Source: Pseudoalteromonas galatheae | Lineage (GTDB): Bacteria > Pseudomonadota > Gammaproteobacteria > Enterobacterales > Alteromonadaceae | Length of the DNA: 64,000 nt | NCBI RefSeq assembly: GCF_005886105.2 | Contig: NZ_PNCO02000002.1 | Span: 558,001-622,000 of the forward strand | Direction: 5' to 3' | Part shown: positions 45,814 through 55,832 of the stretch, one piece after another | How the letters are laid out: the number at the start of each line of letters is the position of its first letter | Position numbering within the stretch: position 1 is the first letter of the stretch | Made by a program: the position numbers and the translations under genes | The notes under the pieces: model-generated | The model's database searches: none | The model's input: only the letters and a program-made list of their open reading frames with translations | Told to the model about the DNA's origin: nothing

Positions 45814-46413
45814 ATGATGTTTGAAGCTTTACTTTCTGTGGCAATCACAACCGCGGTGTTACTTGGCTCCCCCGGACCCGCGCCACTTGCTCTTGCGGCA
45901 GCTGGCGCCAGCCAAGGTGTGAAAAAAGGTTTCCCGTTCTTAGCTGGTATTTTGGCGGGATTGTTAGTAGCAGTGATCTGTGCGGCTACGGGAGTGGCTG
46001 GATTGCTGGTAAGTCAGCCTCAGGTGACGCTTGTGCTAAAGTGGCTTGCAGCGGCCTACTTAATTTATGTCGCCTATAAAATTGCAGCAAACAACTCGGC
46101 GCTTGGTAATACTGGCGCACAGTTACCTAGCTTTAAAGATGGGTTTATTCTTAACCTCCTTAACCCCAAAGCCTACGCGGCTTGCATCGCTATTTTTGCG
46201 ACTGCTTCGGTGCCTGCAGGCTCAAATCTAGTTGCTACGTTACTTGCCGCTAGCGTGTGCTACGTGGTGGCGATAGTGGTCGACACAATGTGGCTGGCAT
46301 TAGGAGGTGTGATTTTTAAAACACTGAATGATGAAACCATACTCAAGCGGATCCGAATGGGTTTTGCGCTGGTTTTAGTGGTGCTTGTTCTTTACGGTTT
46401 ATTTGTCGTTTGA
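45814..46413 (+). CDS. LysE family amino-acid exporter
   Basis: Inner-membrane exporter of 199 residues with about six hydrophobic segments. The start at 45814 (MMFEALLSVAITTAVLLGSP) has AAGG six bases upstream; an in-frame upstream codon would add 16 polar residues. The diagnostic GSPGPAPLALAAAGASQGVKK and FILNLLNPKAYAACIAIFA match RhtB/LysE proteins, which export homoserine, threonine, lysine or similar amino acids. The substrate cannot be assigned. Alone after the prp operon. Confidence 0.92.
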   Translation: MMFEALLSVAITTAVLLGSPGPAPLALAAAGASQGVKKGFPFLAGILAGLLVAVICAATGVAGLLVSQPQVTLVLKWLAAAYLIYVAYKIAANNSALGNTGAQLPSFKDGFILNLLNPKAYAACIAIFATASVPAGSNLVATLLAASVCYVVAIVVDTMWLALGGVIFKTLNDETILKRIRMGFALVLVVLVLYGLFVV

Positions 46414-46706
46414 GGTTGATGGGGAGTCACAGTCATAGCTTTTAGGCTTGAATAGGTGTAACAATCTGAGTCACGCATTAGTCACTCAGAAGGGCCAATT
46501 ATCGTCCCACTTGGTGAAAATAACGCCTCTATAAGTGATATTCGTGTTGAATTTTCGGACTCGACGCTTGTTTTGAGAACGTTAAGAGCGGGTGCTTTAA
46601 CCTTGCGGTGTAGTCTATTTCTCAGGAAGAGTGGCAGTGCGTTGTTCCTTTGTATTCTATATAAAAAGCATTGCCGCAATAATAATGAAGCTTAAAGTGT
46701 GTATTT

Positions 46707-47054
46707 ATGGAAAGTAAACCAAAGTATTTTCGCTGGCAACTTGGCAGGCAACAGTCGGGTTATCAAAAAATGTTACTAGCAACCGCGATGTGGCCAGTTA
46801 AGTTTGATATGTATTTACTGAAGTTTCCGACCGGATGCGAAGTACCACTGCATACCGATAAAGTCGTTTCAGGGAAACATTTCAGGCTAAATATAGTTTT
46901 AAAGCGGGCGAAGTCAGGAGGTGAATTTAAGTGTAAAGCGCCGCTTTATAGCAGCAGTCGCATCAAACTTTTTAGACCCGATAAATCAGAGCATTCTGTT
47001 TCAAAAGTAGAAGCGGGTACTCGAGTGTTGTTAAGTATCGGCTGGGTTCGTTAG
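46707..47054 (+). CDS. Small 2-oxoglutarate/Fe(II) oxygenase-like cupin-fold protein
   Basis: Protein of 115 residues with the facial-triad pattern of Fe(II)/2OG oxygenases. HTD (His-x-Asp) is in CEVPLHTDKV, a distal His is in SEHSVSKVEAGTRVLLSIGW, and the following Arg could hold 2-oxoglutarate. The H-F-R-L-N-I-V-L strand resembles aspartyl-hydroxylase-like proteins. The substrate is unknown. It is convergent with the histidine kinase gene, six bases away. Confidence 0.7.
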   Translation: MESKPKYFRWQLGRQQSGYQKMLLATAMWPVKFDMYLLKFPTGCEVPLHTDKVVSGKHFRLNIVLKRAKSGGEFKCKAPLYSSSRIKLFRPDKSEHSVSKVEAGTRVLLSIGWVR

Positions 47055-47059
47055 CGCGA

Positions 47060-48661
47060 CTAGCTCGGCAACTTGATAATAATGCATGTTCCGGAATTAG
47101 ATTCTGTCTCACATTCAATTGCACCATTAAAATACTGAGTGACAATAGCGAGCGCAACACTTAGCCCTAAGCCCAAGCCTTTTTGTGTGCGATTACCGAC
47201 GACAAAGGGATCAAATATTGTATCTTTGATTTCATGTGGAATACCTCCGCCGTTGTCGGTGACTTTAATCGTATATCCAAGCTTTGAGGCCTGAGCCGAT
47301 ATAATCACGCACGGGCTTTGTACTGAGTTATCAGTAAAGGCGTGGTAAAATACGTTTTCAATCACAGGTTGGAAAACCTGCTGTAACAACCTTTCAGGCG
47401 CGGTGATAGCAAGTGCCTCAGGTATGTCTAGGGTGATATCAATGTGTGGGTGTTGATTGGCAAGCTCACTCACACATCGTGTGATAAGTGGCTGTAAGTA
47501 AACAGGCTTTACCTCTCCTTCAAATCCAGTATTGGTGATTATTTTGAGCTTGTCGATAATACCAGTTATTCGCTCTGTACTATTGACGACGAGCTTGGCA
47601 CAACTCTCGATATTTTCTATCGAATGTAATAAAGCAGACTTGGCGATTTCATTTTTATTGACCCTTTGTCTTACCCCTTCAACAAGCAAGAGCTGGTTAC
47701 TTGAAGCTGTCATAGCGACGCCAATCGGTGTGTTAATCTCATGGGCAAGCCCCGGGATCAATCGCACCAGCGTTGCTGACTTTTCAGCGTTTATCAGGCG
47801 TTTTTGAGTCTCGCTGAGTTCACTAATCGCGTTATTAAGTGCTTTGTTTTTTTCGATTAACTCTTCAGTTTGGCTTTTTACCTCTGTATTTAGATAATCA
47901 ATAATACTTTTACGGATGGCCGAACGAGAGTTGTACAACGCGATGAGACTAAGCAATAGCAAGATAAAACAAACAAACGCAGCGCCATAATAAGACTTTA
48001 CCTTTTTATTGCTGCTTGCAAGGAGTGAGCTGAAATCCTGTTCTCTGCGTTCTAAAAAAGCATTGATATGGGTCATTATTTGTACTTTACTTTGTAGGTA
48101 AGCCTCGCTGTACAAAACCTTGAGGGCCTGCTGATTTTTCCCTGCAGCTACGAGTTCAAAGGCTTCACGCTCAAGTAACACGAGTGCTTCACTTTTATCC
48201 TCTGCACTTCGCAACATAGTTAATTCATCCGTAGAAACTCCGTTTTCTAATAATAATGTCAGCAGCGCTTTTGGTGCTTCTTTTTCAAATGGTGCTTGAC
48301 CTTCTTTGACCAGCAACATATCCCAATAGACGCGGTGCAAATGCTTAGGGCGGGGGGAAGTGCCGCTACGGATCGTTAAGATCTCATCGAAAAATTGTTT
48401 AAACTTAGAGTTGCCTGTGGCGGCATAAGCCCGAGCCATCATGGTGAGTTGATCTGAGCTGAGTCTTAACTCTTGGGATAATCGAACAAGATTAAAATTT
48501 CTTTCTATTTCTTGCTCTTGCGCTTCTTTATTGATGAATGCCAAAAATGTGAACACTACAGAAAGAAAAAACAGCAGCATGGAGAGCGCTGATATATGGT
48601 AGAAGTACTTAAAGCTAAACGACTGACTTGGGTGGAGTATGTTGCTTTGACTAGCTGCCAT
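47060..48661 (-). CDS. Membrane sensor histidine kinase, orphan
   Basis: Sensor kinase of 533 residues. Two TM segments (about 21-43 and 225-243) enclose a periplasmic helical domain of about 180 residues. A coiled coil with many Glu/Lys (about 255-295) leads to the kinase core. The phospho-acceptor is His307 in GLAHEINTP. The N box is PVIENVFYHAF, G1 is VTDNGGGIP, and F/G2 is IFDPFVVG...GLGLGLSVA. The HEINTP H-box is typical of the HisKA family acting with one-component or distant regulators. No response regulator gene is adjacent. The signal is unknown. Confidence 0.93.
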   Translation of the reverse strand: MAASQSNILHPSQSFSFKYFYHISALSMLLFFLSVVFTFLAFINKEAQEQEIERNFNLVRLSQELRLSSDQLTMMARAYAATGNSKFKQFFDEILTIRSGTSPRPKHLHRVYWDMLLVKEGQAPFEKEAPKALLTLLLENGVSTDELTMLRSAEDKSEALVLLEREAFELVAAGKNQQALKVLYSEAYLQSKVQIMTHINAFLERREQDFSSLLASSNKKVKSYYGAAFVCFILLLLSLIALYNSRSAIRKSIIDYLNTEVKSQTEELIEKNKALNNAISELSETQKRLINAEKSATLVRLIPGLAHEINTPIGVAMTASSNQLLLVEGVRQRVNKNEIAKSALLHSIENIESCAKLVVNSTERITGIIDKLKIITNTGFEGEVKPVYLQPLITRCVSELANQHPHIDITLDIPEALAITAPERLLQQVFQPVIENVFYHAFTDNSVQSPCVIISAQASKLGYTIKVTDNGGGIPHEIKDTIFDPFVVGNRTQKGLGLGLSVALAIVTQYFNGAIECETESNSGTCIIIKLPS

Positions 48662-48769
48662 GTATTCAACGATTTTGGACTCGAATACGTAAAGTATAGT
48701 TAACCAGAGCTCAGAATAACAACTTGTTCTCTAGCCGTTGTTATTCCAAGTTTTGGCTGTTTGATAGGC

Positions 48770-49783
48770 TTAGTCGAAGGTAAGTACGACTCTGCCGTTA
48801 ATATCACTATTGAGCATATCGTCAAATACATGATTTATTTGCTCAAGTGGTTTGGTTTCAATAATGGCCTTTACCTTGCCCTCAGCGGCAAACTGCAAGC
48901 ATTCAGCGAGATCTTGGCGGGTACCAACGATGCTGCCAACCACACTAATACCTTTAAGCACAGTATCAAAAATGGGAATAGGCATTTCTTCTGGTGGTAA
49001 ACCAACGAGTACGCATGTACCGCCTCGCTTCACGCTGTTAAATGATGTGGTAAATGCAGGCTTCGAGACCGCAGTACAAACTACGGCTTGGACGCCCCCT
49101 AGTTTATTTTGCATCCACTCCGCGGGATCGCTGTGTTTGAAGTCGATACATAAATCGGCACCAAGATCTTTTGCCAGTGCTAATTTTGATTCGCCAGTGT
49201 CAACCGCAACCACATTCAGCCCCATCGCTTTGGCGTATTGAACTGCTAAGTGGCCAAGGCCACCGACTCCAATAATGGCGACCCAATCACCAGGTTTCGC
49301 TTTTGATACTTTGAGTGCTTTGTAGGTGGTGACGCCCGCGCAGAACAGAGGTGCTGCATCGACAAATGATAAGCCTTCAGGGATTTTTACCACATAGTTG
49401 GCATCGGCTTTACAGTACTGTGCGTAACCACCATCGACGGAATAGCCGCTATTTAACTGCTCCGGACATAAGTTTTCGTCGCCTTTGAGGCAGTGTTCAC
49501 AATGACCACAGGCGCTATGTAGCCAAGGTACACCGACTCTATCACCAACGGCTAGGTGTTTAACATCGTCAGCTTTTTCGATAATTGTACCCACACCTTC
49601 GTGACCAGGCACAAGTGGTAATTTAGGCTTAACTGGCCAATCGCCATGGCAGGCGTGTAAGTCAGTGTGACAAACACCACAGGCGGCTATTTCAACGATG
49701 ACCGACCCGTGAGTAAGTTGCGGTTTCTCAATTTCTTGAATTTCTAACGGTTGTTTAAATTGGTGCACTAACGCTGCTTTCAT
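48770..49783 (-). CDS. adhP: Zinc-dependent alcohol dehydrogenase, propanol-preferring type
   Basis: NAD-dependent medium-chain alcohol dehydrogenase of 337 residues. The start at 49783 ([20 protein letters not shown]) has GGAGCAAAGAG upstream; longer in-frame starts add a non-homologous segment. Catalytic zinc ligands are in [16 protein letters not shown] and GHEGVG, and the structural zinc in [15 protein letters not shown]. The nucleotide loop is [19 protein letters not shown]. The residues after it ([10 protein letters not shown], Asp) indicate NAD rather than NADP. Confidence 0.95.
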   Translation of the reverse strand: MKAALVHQFKQPLEIQEIEKPQLTHGSVIVEIAACGVCHTDLHACHGDWPVKPKLPLVPGHEGVGTIIEKADDVKHLAVGDRVGVPWLHSACGHCEHCLKGDENLCPEQLNSGYSVDGGYAQYCKADANYVVKIPEGLSFVDAAPLFCAGVTTYKALKVSKAKPGDWVAIIGVGGLGHLAVQYAKAMGLNVVAVDTGESKLALAKDLGADLCIDFKHSDPAEWMQNKLGGVQAVVCTAVSKPAFTTSFNSVKRGGTCVLVGLPPEEMPIPIFDTVLKGISVVGSIVGTRQDLAECLQFAAEGKVKAIIETKPLEQINHVFDDMLNSDINGRVVLTFD

Positions 49784-49928
49784 CTCTTTGCTCCTTGATT
49801 GAGTTGATAGTAGCTTAGCAGCTATAACTAGGAACAATTTGATCCGAAACAACGAATAAGGTGAGAGTAAACAAAAATGGCGAGCATAATGCCCGCCATT
49901 TGATTACTTGATTACAAAGAGTAGTGGG

Positions 49929-52900
49929 TTATTTTCTTCTACGTAGCAACGCCAGTGGTGCCGCTAGTAGTAACCAAAATAGTGAACCACTTGAAGAGTT
50001 TGATGGTGCCGGTGTCGGCGTTGGATCTGGAGTCGGCTGTTCTGACTCTTCATCCATTAAGTTTGTTACCTCGACCATAATTTTCGTAGGTTCAGATACA
50101 TTACCACCGGTATCAGTCGCCACAACCTCAAGCTCAACGCTTTCTAGTCCTGAATCAAAGTCTAGTTGCTCGCTATTGGCGACAATGACCTCTCCCGATG
50201 AATTAACTGTGATTGCTGATGAAGAAGAAGCAATAACAATAAACTCGGAAACCGGGTTTGCAAAGTCAGATGCGTATTCAACCTCTAGCTGTCCAATAAC
50301 AGTGTCTACCGCAGTATTTTCCTCGACAGAGAATGCCTGATCTGCGGTAATGATTGGTGCTTTCTTAGACTCTTCTGATGGAGAGACAACAACAGGCACC
50401 GCTCCATTACTTGATAGCATCATGAAGTCATGGTCGGAGAAAGTTAAGTTTGCTGATTCGCCAGGAGCTAGCTCTGTTACCTCATTACCAGCATCATCAA
50501 CTAACATCGCTAAGCCTTCCGCTTCAGTTGTAGCTGCTTCCATCGCTGGTGCTTTTATCATAAAGCTATTTGCGAAAGCTTCATCTAATGAGTTAGAAGG
50601 GATTGGTGTCCAGGTTTCCTCTTCTGTGCGGAAACGAATTTTCGCTTCAACTCCAGTCGCGACTTGCTCGGCCGTAAGACCAAATGCGCCGGCACAACTG
50701 CTCATAGTGACGAAATTATTACCTGATGCAAAATGAATATTCGTAATTGAACCGCTTGCTGAGCCATACGGGTGAGTGAATGTAATAGCACTACCAGACA
50801 AGAAGTTGCCAAACCACTCTCGTTTACCGTTTTGAACTGTTACATCATAATTACCATCTGGAGAAGTTTCGCCTTTTGCTGGTAAATCAAAGTCGGCCAT
50901 AAAGCCGCCCTGATAAGTGTGAATTATAGGCTGATTAGTAATCATAGTAGTAAACAGCATATAACCACTCTCACAGACACTTGCAGGAACTGAAAGCGTT
51001 TCCACTGATGCACCAATTATATCCAAGCGTTCACTATCGCCAGCTTCATCTTTAGCAACAGTTGGAGCAAAAAACGGCTCTAATGTAGCGGCACCAGTAT
51101 TGGTTAATACGTGTCTAGCGCCCTTATCATCAACTACAGGCATGACTTGTGCGTTAGCGGCAGCCTTAGGTAGTACATGATAAACCAAGTGCAGCGCTTT
51201 TTCGTCGCCAGACATGAAGTTCAATGCGCCATCAAGCTCTAATGTTGTAAGGTCGTGTGTAGCATCCAAGAATGCCATGTTAGCAGAGTTTAATGTCCAC
51301 TCAGGCAGTTTAGAAGGATCTATGGTTGCCGTAACTTCAAACGAAATGGTTTGTCCTGCTGGAATCGTTATCGACTCAGGATAAGTCATACTAAGCGCGC
51401 CGCGCTCAGCATCATCGGCAAAACGCTGCTCATAAGCTAGAGTATAGGTCTGCTCTTGATTCGAGAAGTTTTTAACGACTACCTTTTTGGTGATAGATGA
51501 GGTTTCTGATAGTGAAACCAAGCCAAATGACAGCGCCGCTTGCATCGTATCTTCAGCCCAAGCTGCAACAGGCAGGTTCGCTGCTTTTTCTACATCTACA
51601 AGTCCAGAGCCTATATAACTGATTGGTGCAAGCGCTGCATTTGGGTTTTGCGAACGAGGTTCAACGGTTACATCTAAGTTTGCGGAATTCATTAATGTCG
51701 CTTTTAACTCAAAGCCATTGCGGTTAGGCAATGCCTCCTTAAGCATACTCATGGCACCGGCTGTAATAGGGCCTGAGAATGATGTGCCGCTTGCCGGTGT
51801 GAGTCCATCACCAAGACCTGGGTGTGCAGTCATAATGCTAACGCCCGGGGCTGTGATTTCTGGTTTTAAGCGACCACTAATTGAAGGTCCGCGAGAGGTA
51901 AATGATGCAATCATGCCTTCTTTAAGGATGACTGTGGCGCTTACATTATAGGCAACATTGTTTCCCGCCAATAGTTGTTCTTTTAGTGCCTTACCTTGAC
52001 TGTAGCTTAAACCAATTGTTGGTATTTCAATGCCAGGAGCACTTCCGCCAGGCTCGGTTGGGCCACCACCCTCGACATTGTTGATTATCATCACTAGTTT
52101 AGCGCCTTTCGCTTGGGCATTTAGCACTTTCTGAGTGAAATTACAGGCTCCTCGGTCAACAAGGACTGCTTTGCCTGTAAAATCCACATCGTCTGCAAAA
52201 GGATCACAAGCAACAGAGGTTGCCTCTCCTTTGTCGTTTTTTTCTGTTTCTACGAACGCCAGTGGTGTGGTTGTGCTGTCGAACTCAAACTCATCAAAGC
52301 CTTCTGGGTTGAAGCTTGCCGCACCTGCTTCAATTGTTTCTCCCATTAATGTTGCTAAAATCTGTTGACCTTTAATGACAGAGTGTTCCATTGCACCTAC
52401 TGATAGTGCATTGTCAGTTGTACTTGGACCACCAACGATAAATGGTGTTGGGCCATCATTACCCGCTGAAATAACAACGTTAGTGCCAAGCATAACCGCT
52501 TTATCAATCAGTTCTTGAACGGCACCTGCGCGGTTATCACCAAAGTCTCCGCCTAGTGACATGTTTACGACGTCGACGCGGTCAGAAATATCGCCATCGC
52601 CATTTGGATCCATTGCAGACTCTAATGCTAGAAGCTGCGCTAAACCCGGGCAGCTATCATTATCACAAACTGAATAAACAAATAACTCTACATTTGGTGC
52701 GATCCCCGTTACTGAATGAGAAACGTGTGTACCATGGTTAGTGCCAGCATCAATCGGATCGGGATCGTTATTGATGAAGTCATATCCACCCAGAACTGAG
52801 CCTTGTGGCCAAGCGGGTGTATCGGCTGGATTACTTGCTGCAGCCTCATAAGCAGCGGCTGTACCTGCGCCACCAAAAGCTTTGTGTGTGTAGTCAATAC

Positions 52901-53435
52901 CGGTATCAAGTACTGCAACACGAACGCCCTCGCCTGTCGCTTCCCCTGAAGCTACTAAAGGAGTTGCTTTTATGTAGTCTGCACTATCAGCTACGGTCAG
53001 TTTGTAATCATATACTGGTAATACAGAATCGACTTGCGGATTTGCAAGAAGTTTGTGAACTTCAGATTCTTCGCCATTAACAACAATAGCATTTGAGAGT
53101 TTGGATGTTTTGGCGACAACCTGCAGCGATTGACTTACTGAAGCAATTGCAGCTTCAACGCTTTGCTGAGACTGCTGAATACTTGATATCGCATTTTGAG
53201 CGGCAACGCCAGCCAAGTTTTGTTCTGCAATTGAAGGTGTATTTAATTTTACTAACCATGTAACGACGTTTTGAGTAGATTTCCTTGTCTGTTTGTTTCT
53301 TAAATCGGGATGTTGGCTTTGTAAAGAAGGTTTGTTTTCAAAGTTATATTGATCGTACGTAGCAGCGGTAACTGTAGAAGACGATAAAGCAGTCAATACA
53401 GCGATGGTGAGTGCTGACTTGTTTAGAGTTGACAT
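49929..53435 (-). CDS. Secreted S8 subtilisin-like protease with PA, cadherin-like and GlyGly-CTERM regions
   Basis: Large extracellular or surface serine protease of 1168 residues. In order: signal peptide (1-24), I9-type propeptide (about 55-150), and a subtilase domain with Asp177 (VAVLDTGID), His234 (NHGTHVSH), Asn326 (SAGNDGP) and Ser552 (ASGTSFSGP). A PA domain is inserted at about 400-490 (VLVDRGACNFTQKVLNAQAK). A fibronectin-III-like region (about 610-720), an unclassified section, and a cadherin-like domain near 1010-1120 (APIITADQAFSVEENTAVD) follow. The end is a Pro/Ser linker, the GSLFWLLLAAPLALL helix and RRRK. That tail is a GlyGly-CTERM signal cleaved by rhombosortase, usually on type-II-secreted proteins. 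Monocistronic. Confidence 0.95.
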   Translation of the reverse strand: MSTLNKSALTIAVLTALSSSTVTAATYDQYNFENKPSLQSQHPDLRNKQTRKSTQNVVTWLVKLNTPSIAEQNLAGVAAQNAISSIQQSQQSVEAAIASVSQSLQVVAKTSKLSNAIVVNGEESEVHKLLANPQVDSVLPVYDYKLTVADSADYIKATPLVASGEATGEGVRVAVLDTGIDYTHKAFGGAGTAAAYEAAASNPADTPAWPQGSVLGGYDFINNDPDPIDAGTNHGTHVSHSVTGIAPNVELFVYSVCDNDSCPGLAQLLALESAMDPNGDGDISDRVDVVNMSLGGDFGDNRAGAVQELIDKAVMLGTNVVISAGNDGPTPFIVGGPSTTDNALSVGAMEHSVIKGQQILATLMGETIEAGAASFNPEGFDEFEFDSTTTPLAFVETEKNDKGEATSVACDPFADDVDFTGKAVLVDRGACNFTQKVLNAQAKGAKLVMIINNVEGGGPTEPGGSAPGIEIPTIGLSYSQGKALKEQLLAGNNVAYNVSATVILKEGMIASFTSRGPSISGRLKPEITAPGVSIMTAHPGLGDGLTPASGTSFSGPITAGAMSMLKEALPNRNGFELKATLMNSANLDVTVEPRSQNPNAALAPISYIGSGLVDVEKAANLPVAAWAEDTMQAALSFGLVSLSETSSITKKVVVKNFSNQEQTYTLAYEQRFADDAERGALSMTYPESITIPAGQTISFEVTATIDPSKLPEWTLNSANMAFLDATHDLTTLELDGALNFMSGDEKALHLVYHVLPKAAANAQVMPVVDDKGARHVLTNTGAATLEPFFAPTVAKDEAGDSERLDIIGASVETLSVPASVCESGYMLFTTMITNQPIIHTYQGGFMADFDLPAKGETSPDGNYDVTVQNGKREWFGNFLSGSAITFTHPYGSASGSITNIHFASGNNFVTMSSCAGAFGLTAEQVATGVEAKIRFRTEEETWTPIPSNSLDEAFANSFMIKAPAMEAATTEAEGLAMLVDDAGNEVTELAPGESANLTFSDHDFMMLSSNGAVPVVVSPSEESKKAPIITADQAFSVEENTAVDTVIGQLEVEYASDFANPVSEFIVIASSSSAITVNSSGEVIVANSEQLDFDSGLESVELEVVATDTGGNVSEPTKIMVEVTNLMDEESEQPTPDPTPTPAPSNSSSGSLFWLLLAAPLALLRRRK

Positions 53436-53984
53436 CGGATTTCCCCATCAGACTTGTTATGGTTTTAATTGTTTTATTTACATCCTATTTCAGGAGTTGA
53501 ACAAATATAGTTCCTTTTTGGGTGTCATTTCAACTTTTTGTTACGAAAAATAGAATTTAATTTGTGGTTGTTTTTATTAAAAGGTTAATTTTTACTGTGT
53601 TTTTAATAGCTTTCAGTGATGTAGATACTTACTCTTGCTAGGAATGAAATTATGATGGAGCGTACTGTTATGGATTTTATGGATATATTTTGTTCAAATC
53701 ATTTATGTTAAGTCGTCAACGTTTTCTGCAAACGGATGCAGCTTCATAGCACTAATTTTGGTGTATAAAAAGTATTTATTAACACTTTTTATCAGGCTGT
53801 ATGAGATCGCTAGGCCGCACTAAAGGCTACTCTTTACTTAACTATTTGAATACGTGAGTATGGTAGTAGGTTGAGGTTTTTATTGCACTGATAACAGTAA
53901 CCCCCTCGTTATCGTTTAGTCGTTTGAGAATTAACTTAATTGACCTTAAGATATGGAGATTCAAATGTTTAATTAAGGAATTAC
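53436..53984. other. Long intergenic region, nothing recognised
   Basis: 549 bp between divergent genes. It is very AT-rich, without a supported ORF or clear long repeat. It should contain the promoters of the protease and the acetyltransferase. Confidence 0.5.
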
Positions 53985-54428
53985 ATGCTTAGACTCTCGG
54001 TAAGTGAAAGCGTACACCTTAGCAAGTTTGTTACTATGGAAAGTACTGCAGACAACAGCCAATTCATAATAAGCAATTCGCTTTCGACTCACCAATCTCA
54101 ATTCGTTGATACCGATTTACGCTATTTAACTATCCATTCGGGTAGTGAAATAGTTGGCTTTATTATTTTAGCTATTGACCCAGATCGAAAAAGTGTTGAG
54201 TTTCGCCGTATCGTGGTTGCCAAAAAGGGACTGGGAATAGGGCAAGAAGCGATAAAACAGATGGAAAAATACGTGTTAGAAGAGTTGCGTATAACACGTA
54301 TTTGGCTGGATGTTTTTGCAGATAATACGCGAGCACAGCATATATACCAAAAGCTTGGATATCAGCAGTTCGATACGATGCCTTTCGACAATAGAGTCCT
54401 GTTATTATTCGAAAAGCACTTACACTAA
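53985..54428 (+). CDS. GNAT family N-acetyltransferase
   Basis: Acetyltransferase of 147 residues: VGFIILAIDPDRKSVEFRRI, then the acetyl-CoA loop VVAKKGLGIGQEAIKQMEKY and the C-terminal NTRAQHIYQKLGYQQF. It is of the RimI/Acetyltransf_1 type. The stop overlaps the next start in TAATG, so it is translationally coupled to the Crp-like gene, which may regulate it. The substrate is unknown. Confidence 0.9.
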   Translation: MLRLSVSESVHLSKFVTMESTADNSQFIISNSLSTHQSQFVDTDLRYLTIHSGSEIVGFIILAIDPDRKSVEFRRIVVAKKGLGIGQEAIKQMEKYVLEELRITRIWLDVFADNTRAQHIYQKLGYQQFDTMPFDNRVLLLFEKHLH

Positions 54429-55027
54429 TGTCTAAAACAAGTAACGAAAATTATCAAAATTGGTTAGCTGTATATGGGCGGTTAGTGGACTTCTCACCCG
54501 AGGATTGGCTTCTTATGGCTCCGTATATAAAAATCGGCCATATCACAGCCGATACGATACTATTCGAACAGGGTGAGAAAATCTCGAGTGTTTATTTCTT
54601 ATTAGATGGATATGGACGTTATTTCTACCTAGATGAAAAGGGCAATGAACGGAATAAATCTTTGCTACAAAAGGGCGGGGCATTCTCTTGTTTATCTTGT
54701 TACCTGGAAGCACAGCCGAGTCCATTTTCAACGCAAGCGCTAACAGACTGTGTTATTGCCGAAATTCGCTATGCTGACTTAGTCACAATATCTGAGCAAA
54801 ACCTCAACTGGGGACGGTTTGTGCGCAAGATTTATGAGCAGTTGGTACTTAAAAAAGAGAAGCGAGAAGCGGCGTTACTTCAGTTAAGTGCGAAGGAAAG
54901 GTACTTACGCTTTACCCAAGAAAATCAAGCGTTAAGCCGTTCGGTTGCTTTGCGTCATATCGCGATGTACCTTGGGATCACGGATGTATCACTGTCGAGA
55001 ATTAGAAAAGAGCTTGGCTTAACATAG
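54428..55027 (+). CDS. Crp/Fnr family transcriptional regulator
   Basis: Regulator of 199 residues. An N-terminal cyclic-nucleotide-binding-like beta-roll (TILFEQGEKISSVYFLLDGYG) is followed by a dimerisation helix and a short C-terminal HTH (HIAMYLGITDVSLSRIRKEL). The cAMP-contact Arg-Ser pair of Crp and the Fnr cysteine cluster are not seen, so the ligand is unknown; it resembles the ArsR/YeiL-like subset without a classic effector site. Coupled to the GNAT gene. Confidence 0.9.
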   Translation: MSKTSNENYQNWLAVYGRLVDFSPEDWLLMAPYIKIGHITADTILFEQGEKISSVYFLLDGYGRYFYLDEKGNERNKSLLQKGGAFSCLSCYLEAQPSPFSTQALTDCVIAEIRYADLVTISEQNLNWGRFVRKIYEQLVLKKEKREAALLQLSAKERYLRFTQENQALSRSVALRHIAMYLGITDVSLSRIRKELGLT

Positions 55028-55097
55028 GTTAAGGCACAGCAATAAAATTCGCATTACCTTATCTCTAATTATTGTCCTAAAGATAAGGAATAACATC

Positions 55098-55544
55098 ATG
55101 AAAAAGTTACTGCCTCCTATTTTACTGTTTTTATTTGTCATATTGATGCCTGTGGGGTGTTGGTTGGCTGCAGCGCCACATTTTATTTATTACCCTTTCA
55201 ATCTATTAGGGTTAGTACCGATTGCTTTGGGGTTTGCACTGGCCAAGTCGGGCAGCACGATATTCGCGAAGGAAGAGACCAATATTATGACTTTCAATAA
55301 GCCTGATAAATTGGTGGAAGTTGGGGTATTTCAATATACCCGCAACCCCATGTATCTGGGCTTTGTCATTGCATTACTAGGCTATGCTGTATTGACCGGT
55401 GGTGCACTTGTGTCATTTTTGTTTGTGATTACTTTTTTACTTATCGCCGACAGATGGTACATTCGGTTTGAAGAAAAAATGATGGAACAAACTTTTGGAG
55501 ATGCGTATTTACGCTATCGAGGTCGAGTGCGTCGCTGGCTTTAA
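55098..55544 (+). CDS. Isoprenylcysteine carboxyl methyltransferase family membrane protein
   Basis: Membrane methyltransferase of 148 residues with about four hydrophobic segments. The C-terminal SAM-binding signature is present: GVFQYTRNPMYLGFVI, then EEKMMEQTFGDAYLRYRGRV and RRWL. Bacterial ICMT/PEMT-like proteins methylate unknown lipids or small molecules. It starts 70 bp after the Crp-like gene and could be in the same unit. Confidence 0.9.
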   Translation: MKKLLPPILLFLFVILMPVGCWLAAAPHFIYYPFNLLGLVPIALGFALAKSGSTIFAKEETNIMTFNKPDKLVEVGVFQYTRNPMYLGFVIALLGYAVLTGGALVSFLFVITFLLIADRWYIRFEEKMMEQTFGDAYLRYRGRVRRWL

Positions 55545-55568
55545 ATTCCAAGCATAGATGAGGATAAA

Positions 55569-55730
55569 ATGGTGCAAGATATTGATTATTCAAAATCCCT
55601 ACAAACAATTGTTGGAAAAGTAATTAGAGTGTACCAATCTGGAGACATGCTTACTCAAGACCACCAACCTCAGCGACTCAATATTGAAATAAACGATGCG
55701 CAACAGGTCGTGCGGATGTGGTGGGGATAG
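55569..55730 (+). CDS. Peptidase inhibitor I78-like small protein
   Basis: A 53-residue protein with GAGGA before its ATG. The second half has the I78 family pattern: VGKVIRVYQSGDMLTQDHQP then QRLNIEINDAQQVVRMWWG, where the family ends R-L-N-I-x-x-D...I-x-R-V-x-C-G. The final Cys is Trp here. I78 proteins inhibit serine proteases. It has no signal peptide, so a cytoplasmic role would be expected. It is 24 bp after the ICMT gene. Confidence 0.7.
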   Translation: MVQDIDYSKSLQTIVGKVIRVYQSGDMLTQDHQPQRLNIEINDAQQVVRMWWG

Positions 55731-55832
55731 TTCCACCCAGTTTGTATATTGATTGGCGAAGGCGGTGTATTTGGTCCAGTTAAAGTATTTCTTTCCGGCA
55801 AGCTATTTTGAGTAAATCTATTTGAAGGAGCT

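Noticed and set aside
46482..46679. 65-residue minus-strand frame between the LysE and 2OG genes
   Set aside because: No ribosome site and no protein-like pattern; the region shows only a short CTGAGT/ACTCAG dyad near 46466.
50350..50736. 128-residue plus-strand frame in the subtilase gene
   Set aside because: Low-complexity Ser/Ala-rich shadow of a long, well-supported gene on the other strand.
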